The position numbers and the translations under genes are program-made. Positions 24,741 to 33,989 of a stretch of 64,000 nt of DNA are shown here, piece after piece. The notes under the pieces were generated by a model. It was not told the DNA's origin. It ran no database searches and saw nothing but the letters and a program-made list of their open reading frames with translations. The stretch comes from Sandaracinaceae bacterium (GTDB lineage Bacteria > Myxococcota_A > Polyangia > Polyangiales > JAFGIB01). The stretch lies in NCBI GenBank assembly GCA_017881055.1, contig JADGRF010000099.1, positions 1-64,000 on the forward strand, written 5' to 3'. Each line of letters begins with the position of its first letter. The first letter of the stretch is position 1.

Positions 24741-26155
24741 GCACCGAAGCAAATCCAAAGTCGGTCGCGGGCGGGTTCTCACCGCGCGAGATCGTGAGCG
24801 AGCTCGATCGCTACATCGTCGGGCAGGCCAAGGCCAAGCGCGCGGTCGCGGTGGCGCTGCGCAATCGCTGGCGGCGGCAGGCCGTCGCGCCCGAGCTGCG
24901 CGACGAGATCATGCCGAAAAACATCATCATGATCGGCCCGACCGGCGTCGGGAAGACCGAGATCGCGCGGCGCCTCGCCAAGCTCGCACAGGCACCGTTC
25001 GTGAAAGTCGAAGCCTCGAAGTTCACCGAGGTCGGCTACGTCGGGCGCGATGTCGAGTCGATCATCCGTGATCTTGCGGAGCTGGCGATTGCGATGGTGC
25101 GTGACGAGCAGCGTGCGCGGATCGAAGTGCGCGCCCGCGAAGCGGCCGAAGAGCGGCTGATCGCGCTGCTGATGCAGGCGCAGGCGGCGCAGCTGCCAGC
25201 TGCATCCTCGGGCCGCGGTCCGTTCGTGGTCTCGTCGCATGGCACGGTTCAGAAGCCCGATGCGCTGAGCAGCGATCCGGGCGCGCTGCGCGCGAAGCTG
25301 CGCGCCGGCGCGCTCGACGACGAGAGCGTCGAGCTCGAGCTCTCCGATATGGGAAGCCCGATGGTGTCGATCTTCGGCGGCGGTCACGGCATGGACGACA
25401 TGGAGATGCAGCTCAAAGACATGCTCGGGCAGTTGCCGGGCATGCGCGGGAAGAAGCAGCGCCGCAACGTGAAAGTGAAAGACGCGCGGCGCCTGCTCGA
25501 AGACGAAGAGGCGCAGAAGCTGATCGACATGGACGCGGTCAAGCGCGAGGCCATCGAACGAACCGAGCAAGCCGGTATCGTGTTCCTCGACGAGATCGAC
25601 AAGATCGCGGGCTCGCGTGCGGCGCAGGGGCCCGACGTGTCGCGCGAAGGTGTGCAGCGGGACCTCTTGCCCATCGTCGAGGGCTCGACCGTCAATACCA
25701 AGTACGGGCCGATCAAGACCGATCACATCCTGTTCATCGCGGCGGGTGCGTTTCATGTCTCCAGCGTGTCCGATCTGATCCCCGAGCTGCAGGGCCGCTT
25801 TCCGATCCGGGTCGAGCTCGAGCCGCTGGAAACCCACGACTTCGTCCGCATCCTGCGCGAGCCCAAGAACGCGTTGACGCGGCAGTACGCGGCGCTGCTC
25901 GGGGCGGAGGGCATCGAGCTCTCGTTCACGGACGCCGCCATCGAGGCCATCGCCGAATACGCTGCGAGCGCCAATAGACGGGCCGAAAACATCGGGGCGC
26001 GCCGCCTGCACACGGTCATGGAAGCGCTCCTGGAGGAGCTCTCGTTCACGGCCTCGGAGCTGTCCGACCGCACGATTGTGCTCGACGCCGCGGACGTCCA
26101 CCGCCGCCTTGCCCCGATTATGGCGGATCAGGACCTCGCCAAGTTCATTCTGTAG
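24737..26155 (+). CDS. hslU: ATP-dependent protease ATPase subunit HslU (ClpY)
   Basis: AAA+ unfoldase that feeds substrates to HslV. The 472 residues start with [17 protein letters not shown] and carry Walker A GPTGVGKT (67-74), the pore-loop region [19 protein letters not shown], the inserted I-domain, and Walker B with [10 protein letters not shown]. Sensor-type segments [12 protein letters not shown] and [19 protein letters not shown] follow. The length is slightly above the usual ~443 because of the I-domain. The GTG start overlaps the hslV stop and has GAGGAG inside the hslV end, so translation is coupled. Confidence 0.97.
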   Translation: MSTEANPKSVAGGFSPREIVSELDRYIVGQAKAKRAVAVALRNRWRRQAVAPELRDEIMPKNIIMIGPTGVGKTEIARRLAKLAQAPFVKVEASKFTEVGYVGRDVESIIRDLAELAIAMVRDEQRARIEVRAREAAEERLIALLMQAQAAQLPAASSGRGPFVVSSHGTVQKPDALSSDPGALRAKLRAGALDDESVELELSDMGSPMVSIFGGGHGMDDMEMQLKDMLGQLPGMRGKKQRRNVKVKDARRLLEDEEAQKLIDMDAVKREAIERTEQAGIVFLDEIDKIAGSRAAQGPDVSREGVQRDLLPIVEGSTVNTKYGPIKTDHILFIAAGAFHVSSVSDLIPELQGRFPIRVELEPLETHDFVRILREPKNALTRQYAALLGAEGIELSFTDAAIEAIAEYAASANRRAENIGARRLHTVMEALLEELSFTASELSDRTIVLDAADVHRRLAPIMADQDLAKFIL

Positions 26156-26189
26156 GGAACTTGAGCTATGCTGCTCGGCTTTCATTGAC

Positions 26190-27089
26190 ATGTCCACGAA
26201 GCAGCCGTTTCCCATGCAAGAGCTGATCGAAAAAGCCATCGTCCTTCACGAGGCGCTGCCGTACATCCGGCGGTTTCATGGCCGCACGTTCGTGATCAAG
26301 TACGGCGGCAGCGCCATGATCGATGCGAGCTTGCAGGAAAGCTTCGTGCGCGACGTGGTGCTCATGAAGTACGTCGGGATCAACCCGATCGTCGTGCATG
26401 GCGGCGGTCCGCAGATCGACGAGATGCTGCGCGGCTTGGGCATCGTGCCGAAGAAGGTCGAAGGCCTGCGCGTCACGGACGACCGCACGATGGAAGTCGT
26501 CGAGATGGTGCTCGGCGGCCGCATCAACAAGCAGATCGTCTCGTTGATCGGTCGGCACGGCGGTCGCGCCGTCGGCTTGTCCGGCGTCGACGACGGCCTC
26601 TTGCTCGCGAAAAAGCTTCCGGCCGTGCAGACCAAGTCGGGTCCGGTCGACACGGGTCGCGTCGGTGAAATCACCGAGGTAAGGCCCGCCGTGCTCACTG
26701 CGCTCGAAGCCGCGGGGTTCATCCCGGTGATCGCACCGCTCGCGACCGATCGCGACGGCAACACGCTGAACATCAACGCCGACACGGCTGCGGGCAAGAT
26801 CGCATCGGCGTTGCGCGCTGAAAAGCTCGTGCTCATGACCGACACCGCGGGCGTCTGCGACAAAGAGGGCAAGCTGATTCACTCGCTCACGGCCAAGCAG
26901 GTGGACGAGCTGCGCGGACGTGACGTGATCACCGGCGGCATGATCCCGAAGGTCGAATGCGCGCTGTCCGCGTTGGCCGGGGGCGTGAACAAGGTTCACG
27001 TGATCGACGGCCGCGTGCGCCATGCGATCTTGCTCGAGATCTTCACCGATCGCGGCATCGGCACGGAATTCGTGCACGAAGGCGCCTGA
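26190..27089 (+). CDS. argB: Acetylglutamate kinase
   Basis: Phosphorylates N-acetyl-L-glutamate, the second step of arginine synthesis. The 299-residue protein has the amino-acid-kinase motif FVIKYGGSAM (Lys37), NPIVVHGGGPQIDEMLRGLG, LGGRINKQIVSLIGRHGG and NINADTAAGKIASALRAEKL, ending with VHVIDGRVRHAILLEIFTD. The region VECALSALAGGVNKVHVI resembles the arginine-sensitive branch, so feedback control by arginine is possible. It starts 34 bases after hslU and heads argB-argD-argF. Confidence 0.96.
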   Translation: MSTKQPFPMQELIEKAIVLHEALPYIRRFHGRTFVIKYGGSAMIDASLQESFVRDVVLMKYVGINPIVVHGGGPQIDEMLRGLGIVPKKVEGLRVTDDRTMEVVEMVLGGRINKQIVSLIGRHGGRAVGLSGVDDGLLLAKKLPAVQTKSGPVDTGRVGEITEVRPAVLTALEAAGFIPVIAPLATDRDGNTLNINADTAAGKIASALRAEKLVLMTDTAGVCDKEGKLIHSLTAKQVDELRGRDVITGGMIPKVECALSALAGGVNKVHVIDGRVRHAILLEIFTDRGIGTEFVHEGA

Positions 27090-27184
27090 GAAGAAGTTTC
27101 TTGATGACATACCGTGGAACAGCCTCCGGCTTTCCGCGGCCCGCGCGCAGTCGTGCACGGGGCGTCCGTGTGAGGTATGCAGCC

Positions 27185-28417
27185 ATGAACAACGAACAAT
27201 TCCTTTCCGTCGCGTCGCAGTCTCTGCTCGGCAATTACCGCTCGGCACCGGTGGTGTTCACGCGCGGCAAGGGCTGTCGCGTCGAAGACGTCGAGGGAAA
27301 GAAGTATCTGGATCTGTGTGCGGGCATCGCGGTGGTCTCGGTCGGGCACTGCCATCCCGAGCTCACGAGCGCGATCGCCGAGCAAGCGGGTCGGCTCATG
27401 CACATCTCCAACTTGTTCTGGAACGATCGCGCGATCGAGCTGGCGCAACAGCTGACGAAGCGCACACCGTTCGCCAAGTTCTACTTCTGCAACAGCGGCG
27501 CGGAAGCGAACGAGACGCTGCTGAAGCTCGCGCGACGCTACCACTTCGAGCAGGGCGACAAGCCGCGGACGAAGATCATCACGGCGCTGGCCAGCTTTCA
27601 CGGGCGCAGCATGGGCGCGCTCACGATGACGGGGCAGGCCAAGTACCAAGAGGGCATGGGCCCGATGGTCGGCGACGTCGAGCACGTACCGTTCGGTGAT
27701 CTCGCCGCGCTGCGCGCGAAGGTCGATGCACGCACGGCCGCCGTGATCCTCGAGCCCGTGCAGGGCGAAGGCGGCGTGGTGTCGGCGACGCCCGACTACC
27801 TGCGGGGCGCACGCAAGCTGTGCGACGACGCGGGTGCGTTGTTCATGCTCGACGAGGTCCAGACCGGCTACGGCCGCACCGGACGCTTCCTCGCGCGCGA
27901 GTGGAGCGGTGTGCTGCCTGACGCCTGCGCGCTCGCCAAAGGCATCGCGGGTGGCTTTCCGCTCGGCGCCGTGGGCGTGACCGAGCGGATCAGCAAGGGG
28001 CTGCCGCCTGGCAGTCACGGCACCACCTACGGTGGCAACCCGCTCGCATGTGCAGCTGCTCTCGCGGTGCTGCGCATCTTCGATCGAGAAAAGCTCGTCG
28101 AGAACGCCGACCGAATCGGCGTGCATTTGGGTGAACGTCTGCGCGCGTTGGCGGGCGATCCCAACCTTGCGGCTGCCGTTGAAGCGCGAGGCATCGGCCT
28201 CTTGCGCGGTCTGTCGATCGCGCCGGCCTTCGAGCCCGGCGCGCTCCTGGCGGAGATTCGCAAGCGCGGCGTCTTGGTCTCGATCGCAGGCGGCAACGTG
28301 CTGCGCTTCTCGCCTCCGCTGTGCGTGACCGCAGACGAGATCGACGAAGGGTTGGCCGTCGTCGAGAGCGTGCTGCGCGAGGCCACTCCCATCAAGGCCG
28401 CAGGTTCACGGAGCTGA
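27185..28417 (+). CDS. argD: Acetylornithine aminotransferase
   Basis: A PLP enzyme of 410 residues converting N-acetylglutamate semialdehyde to N-acetylornithine. Marks are CAGIAVVSVGHCHPEL, FCNSGAEANETLLKLARRY, ASFHGRSMGALTMTGQ, the Asp in FMLDEVQTGYGRTG and the PLP Lys252 in CALAKGIAGGFPLG. GSHGTTYGGNPLACAAALAV completes the class-III aminotransferase pattern. A longer frame upstream overlaps argB and looks non-coding, so the ATG at 27185 is used. It may also act as succinyldiaminopimelate aminotransferase, as known for other ArgD. Confidence 0.95.
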   Translation: MNNEQFLSVASQSLLGNYRSAPVVFTRGKGCRVEDVEGKKYLDLCAGIAVVSVGHCHPELTSAIAEQAGRLMHISNLFWNDRAIELAQQLTKRTPFAKFYFCNSGAEANETLLKLARRYHFEQGDKPRTKIITALASFHGRSMGALTMTGQAKYQEGMGPMVGDVEHVPFGDLAALRAKVDARTAAVILEPVQGEGGVVSATPDYLRGARKLCDDAGALFMLDEVQTGYGRTGRFLAREWSGVLPDACALAKGIAGGFPLGAVGVTERISKGLPPGSHGTTYGGNPLACAAALAVLRIFDREKLVENADRIGVHLGERLRALAGDPNLAAAVEARGIGLLRGLSIAPAFEPGALLAEIRKRGVLVSIAGGNVLRFSPPLCVTADEIDEGLAVVESVLREATPIKAAGSRS

Positions 28418-28419
28418 TC

Positions 28420-29376
28420 ATGTTGCGACATCTCTTGGATGACTTCGATCTCGGGAACGATGGCCTGTTGCCGCTTCTCGATCGTGCCGATCAGATCAAA
28501 CGCTTGCGTGGTCACGCCGATCATCCGCGCCCGCTCGCGGGCAAGAGCATCGGCATGATCATGGAGAAGGCCTCGACGCGCACGCGCATCTCGTTCGAGG
28601 TCGGCATCTACGAGCTCGGCGGCATGGCCGTGGCCATGGCGGGCCGCGATCTGCAGCTTGGCCGCGATGAACCGCTCGTCGACACCGCGCGGGTGCTCTC
28701 ACGCTATCTGCATGGCGTCGTGATCCGCACGCACGCGCACGAGCGCATCGTGACGCTCGCCGCGGCTTCCGCGATCCCCGTGATCAACGCGCTGACGGAC
28801 AAGTTCCACCCGTGTCAGTTGCTCGCCGACTTGATGACGGTGCGCGAGCATTTGGTCCACAAGAGCGGTCCGAGCAAGGGCCGGCACCAAGACCTATCCG
28901 GTCTGCGCGTCGCCTGGGTTGGCGATGGCAACAACATGGCGAACTCGTGGGTGCTCGCCTCCGCGCTCGCCGACTTCGAGCTGGTCTTGGCTTGTCCGAA
29001 GGGCTACGAGCCGCAGGCCGACGTGCTTGCACGCGCAGACGGCACGCGTCGCGGTCGTCGCATCGTGACCGACGACATCGATGCCGCCGTCCGCGGCGCC
29101 CACGTCGTGACGACCGATGTCTGGGCGAGCATGGGTCAAGAAGAAGAGCGCGAGGTCCGAAAGCGGGCGTTTGCTGGCTATTGCGTGACCGAGAAGCGCA
29201 TGAGTTTGGCCGCGCCGGATGCGGTTTTCCTGCACTGCTTGCCGGCGCATCGCGGCGAGGAAGTCGAAGGCGCCGTCATCGACGGGCCGCGCTCCGTGGT
29301 CTGGGACGAAGCGGAAAATCGCCTGCACGCGCAGAAGGCGCTGCTCGAGCTGCTCTGCTCCCCCGCACGTTCGTAG
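28420..29376 (+). CDS. argF: Ornithine carbamoyltransferase
   Basis: Makes citrulline from ornithine and carbamoyl phosphate. The 318 residues show the carbamoyl-phosphate motif STRTR (52-56), HPCQ near 130, GLRVAWVGDGNNMANSW and the ornithine-binding HCLPAHRGEEV. TDVWASMGQEEE is also typical. The ATG lies three bases after the argD stop, so argBDF form one transcript. The anabolic role follows from the neighbours. Confidence 0.95.
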   Translation: MLRHLLDDFDLGNDGLLPLLDRADQIKRLRGHADHPRPLAGKSIGMIMEKASTRTRISFEVGIYELGGMAVAMAGRDLQLGRDEPLVDTARVLSRYLHGVVIRTHAHERIVTLAAASAIPVINALTDKFHPCQLLADLMTVREHLVHKSGPSKGRHQDLSGLRVAWVGDGNNMANSWVLASALADFELVLACPKGYEPQADVLARADGTRRGRRIVTDDIDAAVRGAHVVTTDVWASMGQEEEREVRKRAFAGYCVTEKRMSLAAPDAVFLHCLPAHRGEEVEGAVIDGPRSVVWDEAENRLHAQKALLELLCSPARS

Positions 29377-29495
29377 CGTCCTGCTAGCGATCCGGCCTGC
29401 GCGCAAGTGCGACAGTTGGCGACATTCCCGCCTTCGCGTTGGCCCAGCGAAATGCGGCGGCCGAATGGTAGAGTCTGTCGAGATCCGCGATAGCG

Positions 29496-31043
29496 ATGGC
29501 CCCCAGAGTTCCGAGCCTGATCTCCGGCATCAACGTGTACGCGCTGCCGCTCAGCACGAAGGAAGGCTTCGTGCTGTCGCGCATCGACGGATCCTCGAGC
29601 GTCGAAGACATCTCCATCATGGTGGGGATTCGACAGGAGGAGCTGCTCTCGATCCTCGAGCGTCTCGCCGAGCTCGGCGCCGTCCATCTCTCGTGGTTCA
29701 CGCCGCGCAAGTCTGCCGCGTCGAACAAAGGCGGCGCTGCATCCTCGCCGAGCAAGGGTGGAGGAGGCGCGCCATCGGCGCCACGGCGCGCTGACTCCGC
29801 GGTCGCACGCATGCTGACGCCGCCGGACGAGCCGCTCTACAAGCCGGCGGAGCTGGATGAGCCCGCCGAGATCTCGCTCGAAGTAAAGAAGCGCATTCTG
29901 AATGCGTTCTACGCGTTGGAAGAGCGGAACTACTACGAGCTGCTCGGCGTGCCGCGCGACGCCGAAAAGAAGGCGATTCGCTCTGCGTACTTCGAGCTGT
30001 CGCGCTTGTTCCATCCGGACGCGTTCTTCGGCAAGAAGCTCGGTTCGTTCAAGACCAAGATGGAGGTCGTGTTCAAGCGACTCACCGAGGCGTACGAAGC
30101 GCTCGGTCGTGCCGCCAAGCGCAAGGAGTACGACGACTACCTCGCTGCGACGATGCAGACGACGGTGCTGCGCGAAACGCTCGAACAAGTCAGCGTGCAC
30201 GCGACGCCGCCGACGCCCATTCCGGAGAGCGAGCCTGCGCCGCCCCCGCGTCAACCGCTGCGCGCAGTGCTTCCGCCAGCAGGGCCCGAGGCCAGCATTC
30301 CCTCCGCCGCCAGCTTGCGTCCACCTGCAACGCCGGATGAGCGTCGCGCGCTGGCCCGCGAGCGCCTGCGCCGACAGCTGCGACCGGACTCGGACCCGAG
30401 CGCGCCCGCGCCCGAGAAGAAGGTCGCGAGCGAGCCGCCGCCGCCGAGCAGTGGTGATTCGAAAGTGCGCCGTGACAGCGCCATTACCGGTCTTCGCAAG
30501 AGCTTGCGCGCCGCACGAACCGTGACGGGTGGTGGGGATGCGGTCATCGAGCACATCAAGCGCGCGAAGGCAGCCGAGCAGGCGGGTGATCTGCTCGGCG
30601 CGGCTGGCGCGCTCCAGTCGGCGCTCGCGCTCGATCCCGAGCGCCCGGAGATTCAGCAGCAGTACGACCGTGTGAGCAAAGCCGTTTCCCGCTCGCTCGC
30701 GGAGAACTACGAGAAACAGGCTCGTTACGAAGAGAAGATGGGCAAGTGGCAGGCAGCCGCGTTGTCCTGGGCCCGCGTGGCCGATGGGCGTCCTGAGGAC
30801 GCGAACGCAGCGCGATCCGCAGCCGAAGCACTGCTCAAAGCAGGTGGGGACCTACATCGTGCACAGAAGTATGCGCAGCACGCCGTCGATCTGCTGCCGG
30901 CGGACCCCGCCCAACTGGTGGTGCTGGCCCGCGTGTTTCTCGCAGCTGGTCTGCGTCTGAATGCGAAGCGAGAGCTAGAAAAAGCCGTGAAACTGGATCC
31001 TCGGGATGAGATGATAAGGAATCTTTTGAACGAAGCGCGGTAA
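29496..31043 (+). CDS. J-domain co-chaperone with N-terminal small module and C-terminal TPRs
   Basis: A 515-residue protein. Residues ~10-62 form a small module (GFVLSRIDGSSSVEDI, then QEELLSILERLAELGAVHL) that also occurs in the protein encoded after dnaK. A Gly/Ser-rich linker follows. A J-domain spans ~144-210 (NYYELLGVPRDAEKKAIRSA) with an intact HPD at 173-175, so it should stimulate an Hsp70 ATPase. Next comes a long Pro/Ala-rich linker, then TPR-like helices from ~355 (AGDLLGAAGALQSALALDPE, AALSWARVADGRPEDA). The full-size dnaK starts 64 bases downstream, so that Hsp70 is the likely partner. No signal peptide or membrane segment. Confidence 0.85.
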   Translation: MAPRVPSLISGINVYALPLSTKEGFVLSRIDGSSSVEDISIMVGIRQEELLSILERLAELGAVHLSWFTPRKSAASNKGGAASSPSKGGGGAPSAPRRADSAVARMLTPPDEPLYKPAELDEPAEISLEVKKRILNAFYALEERNYYELLGVPRDAEKKAIRSAYFELSRLFHPDAFFGKKLGSFKTKMEVVFKRLTEAYEALGRAAKRKEYDDYLAATMQTTVLRETLEQVSVHATPPTPIPESEPAPPPRQPLRAVLPPAGPEASIPSAASLRPPATPDERRALARERLRRQLRPDSDPSAPAPEKKVASEPPPPSSGDSKVRRDSAITGLRKSLRAARTVTGGGDAVIEHIKRAKAAEQAGDLLGAAGALQSALALDPERPEIQQQYDRVSKAVSRSLAENYEKQARYEEKMGKWQAAALSWARVADGRPEDANAARSAAEALLKAGGDLHRAQKYAQHAVDLLPADPAQLVVLARVFLAAGLRLNAKRELEKAVKLDPRDEMIRNLLNEAR

Positions 31044-31107
31044 CCGAGCTCGCGAAACAGCTTCGGCTTTTCGTGAATTGATGAGCGCTATTCGCAATGG
31101 AGTCTGG

Positions 31108-32934
31108 ATGGAGACTGTAATCGGCATAGATTTGGGCACCACGAACTCGTGCGTTGCCGTCGTCGAAGGCGGTCAGCCCGTCGTGATCGCCAACCGCGGC
31201 GGCTACAAGACGACTCCATCCATGGTTGCGATCACCGAAGCAGGTAAGCGCCTGGTCGGACACATCGCCAAGCGCCAAGCCGTCACGAACGCCGAGCACA
31301 CCGTGTTCGCAGCCAAGCGCTTGATCGGTCGCAAGTGGGACAGCCAGCAGGTTCAGAACGCGGTCACCAACTGCCCGTATACGATCGTCAAAGGTCCGCA
31401 CAACGACGTGCGTATTCAGCTGCGCGGCAAGGTGTACAGCGTGCCGGAAGTGAGCGCGATGATTCTTCAGGAGATGAAGATGATCGCGGAAGACTATCTC
31501 GGCCACTCGGTCGAGAAGGCCGTGATCACCGTGCCGGCGTACTTCAACGACGGCCAGCGCCAGGCCACTAAGGATTCTGGTCGCATCGCCGGTCTCGACG
31601 TGATCCGCATCATCAACGAGCCAACCGCGGCGGCGCTCGCGTACGGCTTCGGCAAGACCCAAGACAAGACCGTGGCGGTCTACGATCTTGGCGGCGGCAC
31701 GTTCGATATTTCGATCCTCGAGATCAGCGGCACCGGCGTGTTCAAGGTCGTGAGCACCGCCGGCGATACGTTCCTCGGCGGCGAAGACTTCGACCTGCGC
31801 ATCATCCAGTGGCTCGTCGACAGCTTCCGCGACGAGCATGGCATCGATCTGCGCGAAGACCGCATGGCGCTGCAGCGCTTGAAAGACGCTGCAGAGAAAG
31901 CCAAATGCGAGCTGTCGGCGGTCGAGCAGACCGAGGTGAACTTGCCGTTCATCATCTCCAATGCGCGCAACGAAGCGCTGCACTTGCAGCGCGCGCTCGG
32001 TCGCCCGCAGCTCGAAGAGCTCACGCGCGATCTCGTCGAGCGTACGGTGCAAACCTGCGAGCAGACGCTGGAAGAGGCGGGGCTCGACAAGGACGAGATC
32101 GAAGAAGTGATCCTGGTCGGCGGTATGACGCGCATGCCCCTGGTGCAGCGCTGCGTGGAGAAGTTCTTCGAGCGCGAGCCCAGTAAGGGTGTGCACCCGG
32201 ATGAAGTCGTCGCGCTCGGCGCCGCCATTCAGGGCATGGCGCTGACGCAAGAGCAGTCCGAGATGATCCTGCTCGACGTCACGCCGCACACGCTCGGCAT
32301 CATGGTCGTCGGTGGCTACTTCGAAGAGCTGATCCCGCTCAACACCACGGTGCCCACGTCGCGCTCGAAAGTGTTCACGACGGTTCGCGACAACCAGACC
32401 GCGGTGAAGATTCTCGTGATGCAGGGCGAATCGCATCGCGCCGACGAGAACGAGCTGCTCGGCGAGTTCATCTTGACCGGGTTGCGCAAGGCGCCGATCG
32501 GCCAAGTCGAAGTCGAGGTGACGTTCGAGATCAACGCAGACGGCATCGTCAGCGTGCACGCCAAGGATCTCGAGACCGGTCAGCAGCAGTCCATCACCGT
32601 CACAGCGACCAGCGGTCTCACGGTCGATGAGATCCAGAACATGGTCAGCGAGGCGAAGGATTTTGCGGTCGCGCGTCGTCAGAGCGATGAAGCCGAAGGC
32701 GTGACGCAGGACGCGCAGAAGCTGATAGCGCAGATCGAGCAGCTCTTTCCCGAGGTCGAGCAGGTCGTCGCGGGCAGCGACTTCGGTCGCGACGCAATCG
32801 AGAAGGCGCGCGGCGTAGTGGAGAAGGCGCGCGCGCTGATCAAGGCCGGCAAGCTCGACGAGCTGTCGGAGCAGATCGATGCGCTCGCACGCACGCAGCG
32901 CATGTTCAAAGGCGTCGTGGGCAAGGTCAGCTGA
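31108..32934 (+). CDS. dnaK: Chaperone DnaK (Hsp70)
   Basis: Full-length Hsp70 of 608 residues. ATPase motifs are VIGIDLGTTNSCVAVVEGG, ITVPAYFNDGQRQATKDSG, NEPTAAALAYG, DLGGGTFDISILE (near 193) and VILVGGMTRMPLVQ. The linker region MILLDVTPHTLGI leads into a peptide-binding domain (LIPLNTTVPTSRSKVF, DNQTAVKILVMQGE) and a helical lid. The C-terminal tail lacks the usual EEVD-like or Gly-rich end of housekeeping DnaK and stops at GVVGKVS. The ATG at 31108 has GGAG close upstream; an ATG at 31081 in the same frame has none. Its neighbours are a J-domain protein and a partner sharing that protein's module, with no grpE or hrcA, so this may be a specialised copy. Confidence 0.95.
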   Translation: METVIGIDLGTTNSCVAVVEGGQPVVIANRGGYKTTPSMVAITEAGKRLVGHIAKRQAVTNAEHTVFAAKRLIGRKWDSQQVQNAVTNCPYTIVKGPHNDVRIQLRGKVYSVPEVSAMILQEMKMIAEDYLGHSVEKAVITVPAYFNDGQRQATKDSGRIAGLDVIRIINEPTAAALAYGFGKTQDKTVAVYDLGGGTFDISILEISGTGVFKVVSTAGDTFLGGEDFDLRIIQWLVDSFRDEHGIDLREDRMALQRLKDAAEKAKCELSAVEQTEVNLPFIISNARNEALHLQRALGRPQLEELTRDLVERTVQTCEQTLEEAGLDKDEIEEVILVGGMTRMPLVQRCVEKFFEREPSKGVHPDEVVALGAAIQGMALTQEQSEMILLDVTPHTLGIMVVGGYFEELIPLNTTVPTSRSKVFTTVRDNQTAVKILVMQGESHRADENELLGEFILTGLRKAPIGQVEVEVTFEINADGIVSVHAKDLETGQQQSITVTATSGLTVDEIQNMVSEAKDFAVARRQSDEAEGVTQDAQKLIAQIEQLFPEVEQVVAGSDFGRDAIEKARGVVEKARALIKAGKLDELSEQIDALARTQRMFKGVVGKVS

Positions 32935-32991
32935 CGCGAGCGCGGGACCAAGCGCGGGACAAAGCGCGAGATTGAGCAATAGAGTTGGTGA

Positions 32992-33795
32992 GTGTCACAG
33001 AAGCCCAAAAATCGTAGTCCGTCTACGCCGCATGGGGCGTTCTCCGGAGAGAGTGCGAAGCCGGCAGCGCCCAAGCCGCTGGCGGACACGGAACGGAAGC
33101 GTTCGTTGAGCGGCACGCTGCTCGGAGTCAGCTTCCCGCCGCCGCCCATGCCGTCGGGTAGCGACGAGGTCGTGCTCGACGACATCCAACACAACGAGCG
33201 TGACCGGCTGTCGAGCTCGTTTCCCGCACCGCTCGGCCAGAGCGAAGAGCACGACGCGTGGACGGTCGACCGCCTGTCGCGACAGAGCACCGTCCCGCCC
33301 GTGCGCCACGATGACTTCGATCGTCTACGTCAGCTTTCCGCCAGCCCGCTCGACGACACGGCTCCGGACGCAGCGGGCGGCGGCGCGCTGGATCTCATCG
33401 ATCGCTCGCGCCCCTCGCAGCAGCTCGACATGACCGGCGAGATGGAAGAGTTGTACGCGCTCGACGACCTGACCGGTGCGCTGCGCGCCGCCGAGCTCAT
33501 CCTCGGTCGCCAACCGAACCACGAGCAGGCGCGACGCTGCGCCGAGAACTGCCGCAAGCGCCTCATTCAGCTTTACACGTCCAAGATCGGACGTATGGAC
33601 TCGGTCGCAGCGCTGTCACTCGGCGAGTCCCAGCTGCGCTGGCTCGGCCTCGATCACCGCGCCGGCTTTCTGCTCTCGCGCGTCGACGGCGTCTCTACCG
33701 TAGAGGAGCTGCTCGACATCTGCGGCATGCCCCGCCTCGAAGCCCTGCGCACGCTGGTCGACTTGCTCGAACGCGGCGCAATTCGGCTTCAGTAA
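32992..33795 (+). CDS. Protein sharing a C-terminal module with the J-domain protein
   Basis: A 267-residue protein with a disordered N-terminal half (Ser/Pro-rich, SFPPPPMPSGSDEVVLDD) and a structured C-terminal half. The latter has a helical pair (TGEMEELYALDDLTGALRAA, LGRQPNHEQARRCAENC), then the module GFLLSRVDGVSTVEELLDIC and LEALRTLVDLLERGAIRLQ. That module aligns with residues ~10-62 of the J-domain protein encoded before dnaK. GTG start; 57 bases after dnaK, so probably in the same transcript. The family is not one I can name. A role in recruiting or regulating DnaK is inferred from position only. Confidence 0.75.
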   Translation: MSQKPKNRSPSTPHGAFSGESAKPAAPKPLADTERKRSLSGTLLGVSFPPPPMPSGSDEVVLDDIQHNERDRLSSSFPAPLGQSEEHDAWTVDRLSRQSTVPPVRHDDFDRLRQLSASPLDDTAPDAAGGGALDLIDRSRPSQQLDMTGEMEELYALDDLTGALRAAELILGRQPNHEQARRCAENCRKRLIQLYTSKIGRMDSVAALSLGESQLRWLGLDHRAGFLLSRVDGVSTVEELLDICGMPRLEALRTLVDLLERGAIRLQ

Positions 33796-33802
33796 CCTGA
33801 TA

Positions 33803-33941
33803 GCAACCCGCGAAGCAGCCTTCGGCTCTTCAGTAACATAGCCGCAAAGCAGCCTTCGGCTCTTTGCGGATGACAACCCGCAAAGCAGCCTTCGGCTCTT
33901 TGCGGATGACAACCCGCGAAGCAGCCTTCGGCTCTTTGCGG
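33803..33941 (+). repeat. Dispersed hairpin repeat, four tandem copies
   Basis: Copies lie at about 33803-33830 (right arm decayed), 33834-33869, 33871-33905 and 33907-33941, with a period of about 36 bases. The unit is TGACAACCCGCAAAGCAGCC followed by TTCGGCTCTTTGCGG. Here the stem is GCAAAG/CTTTGC, where the copies at 46007 have GCGGAG/CTCCGC, so both arms changed together. The array sits between the dnaK-partner gene and argG. Confidence 0.88.
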
Positions 33942-33989
33942 AGGCTCCGTGTTGCGTCTTTTCCTCGCCGGGATATGCTGCGCGCCGCC

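Noticed and set aside
30835-32979. A 714-codon open frame on the minus strand opposite dnaK
   Set aside because: It mirrors the dnaK codons, is rich in Leu, Asp, Arg and His, and shows no motif; dnaK on the plus strand is certain.
33803-33941. A short repeat array resembling a CRISPR
   Set aside because: The repeats are contiguous hairpins with almost no spacers, similar units occur elsewhere singly or in pairs, and no cas gene is present.
33864-33989. An upstream extension of argG into the repeat array
   Set aside because: The extra residues come from the hairpin repeats and do not resemble argininosuccinate synthase; the family start fits 33990.
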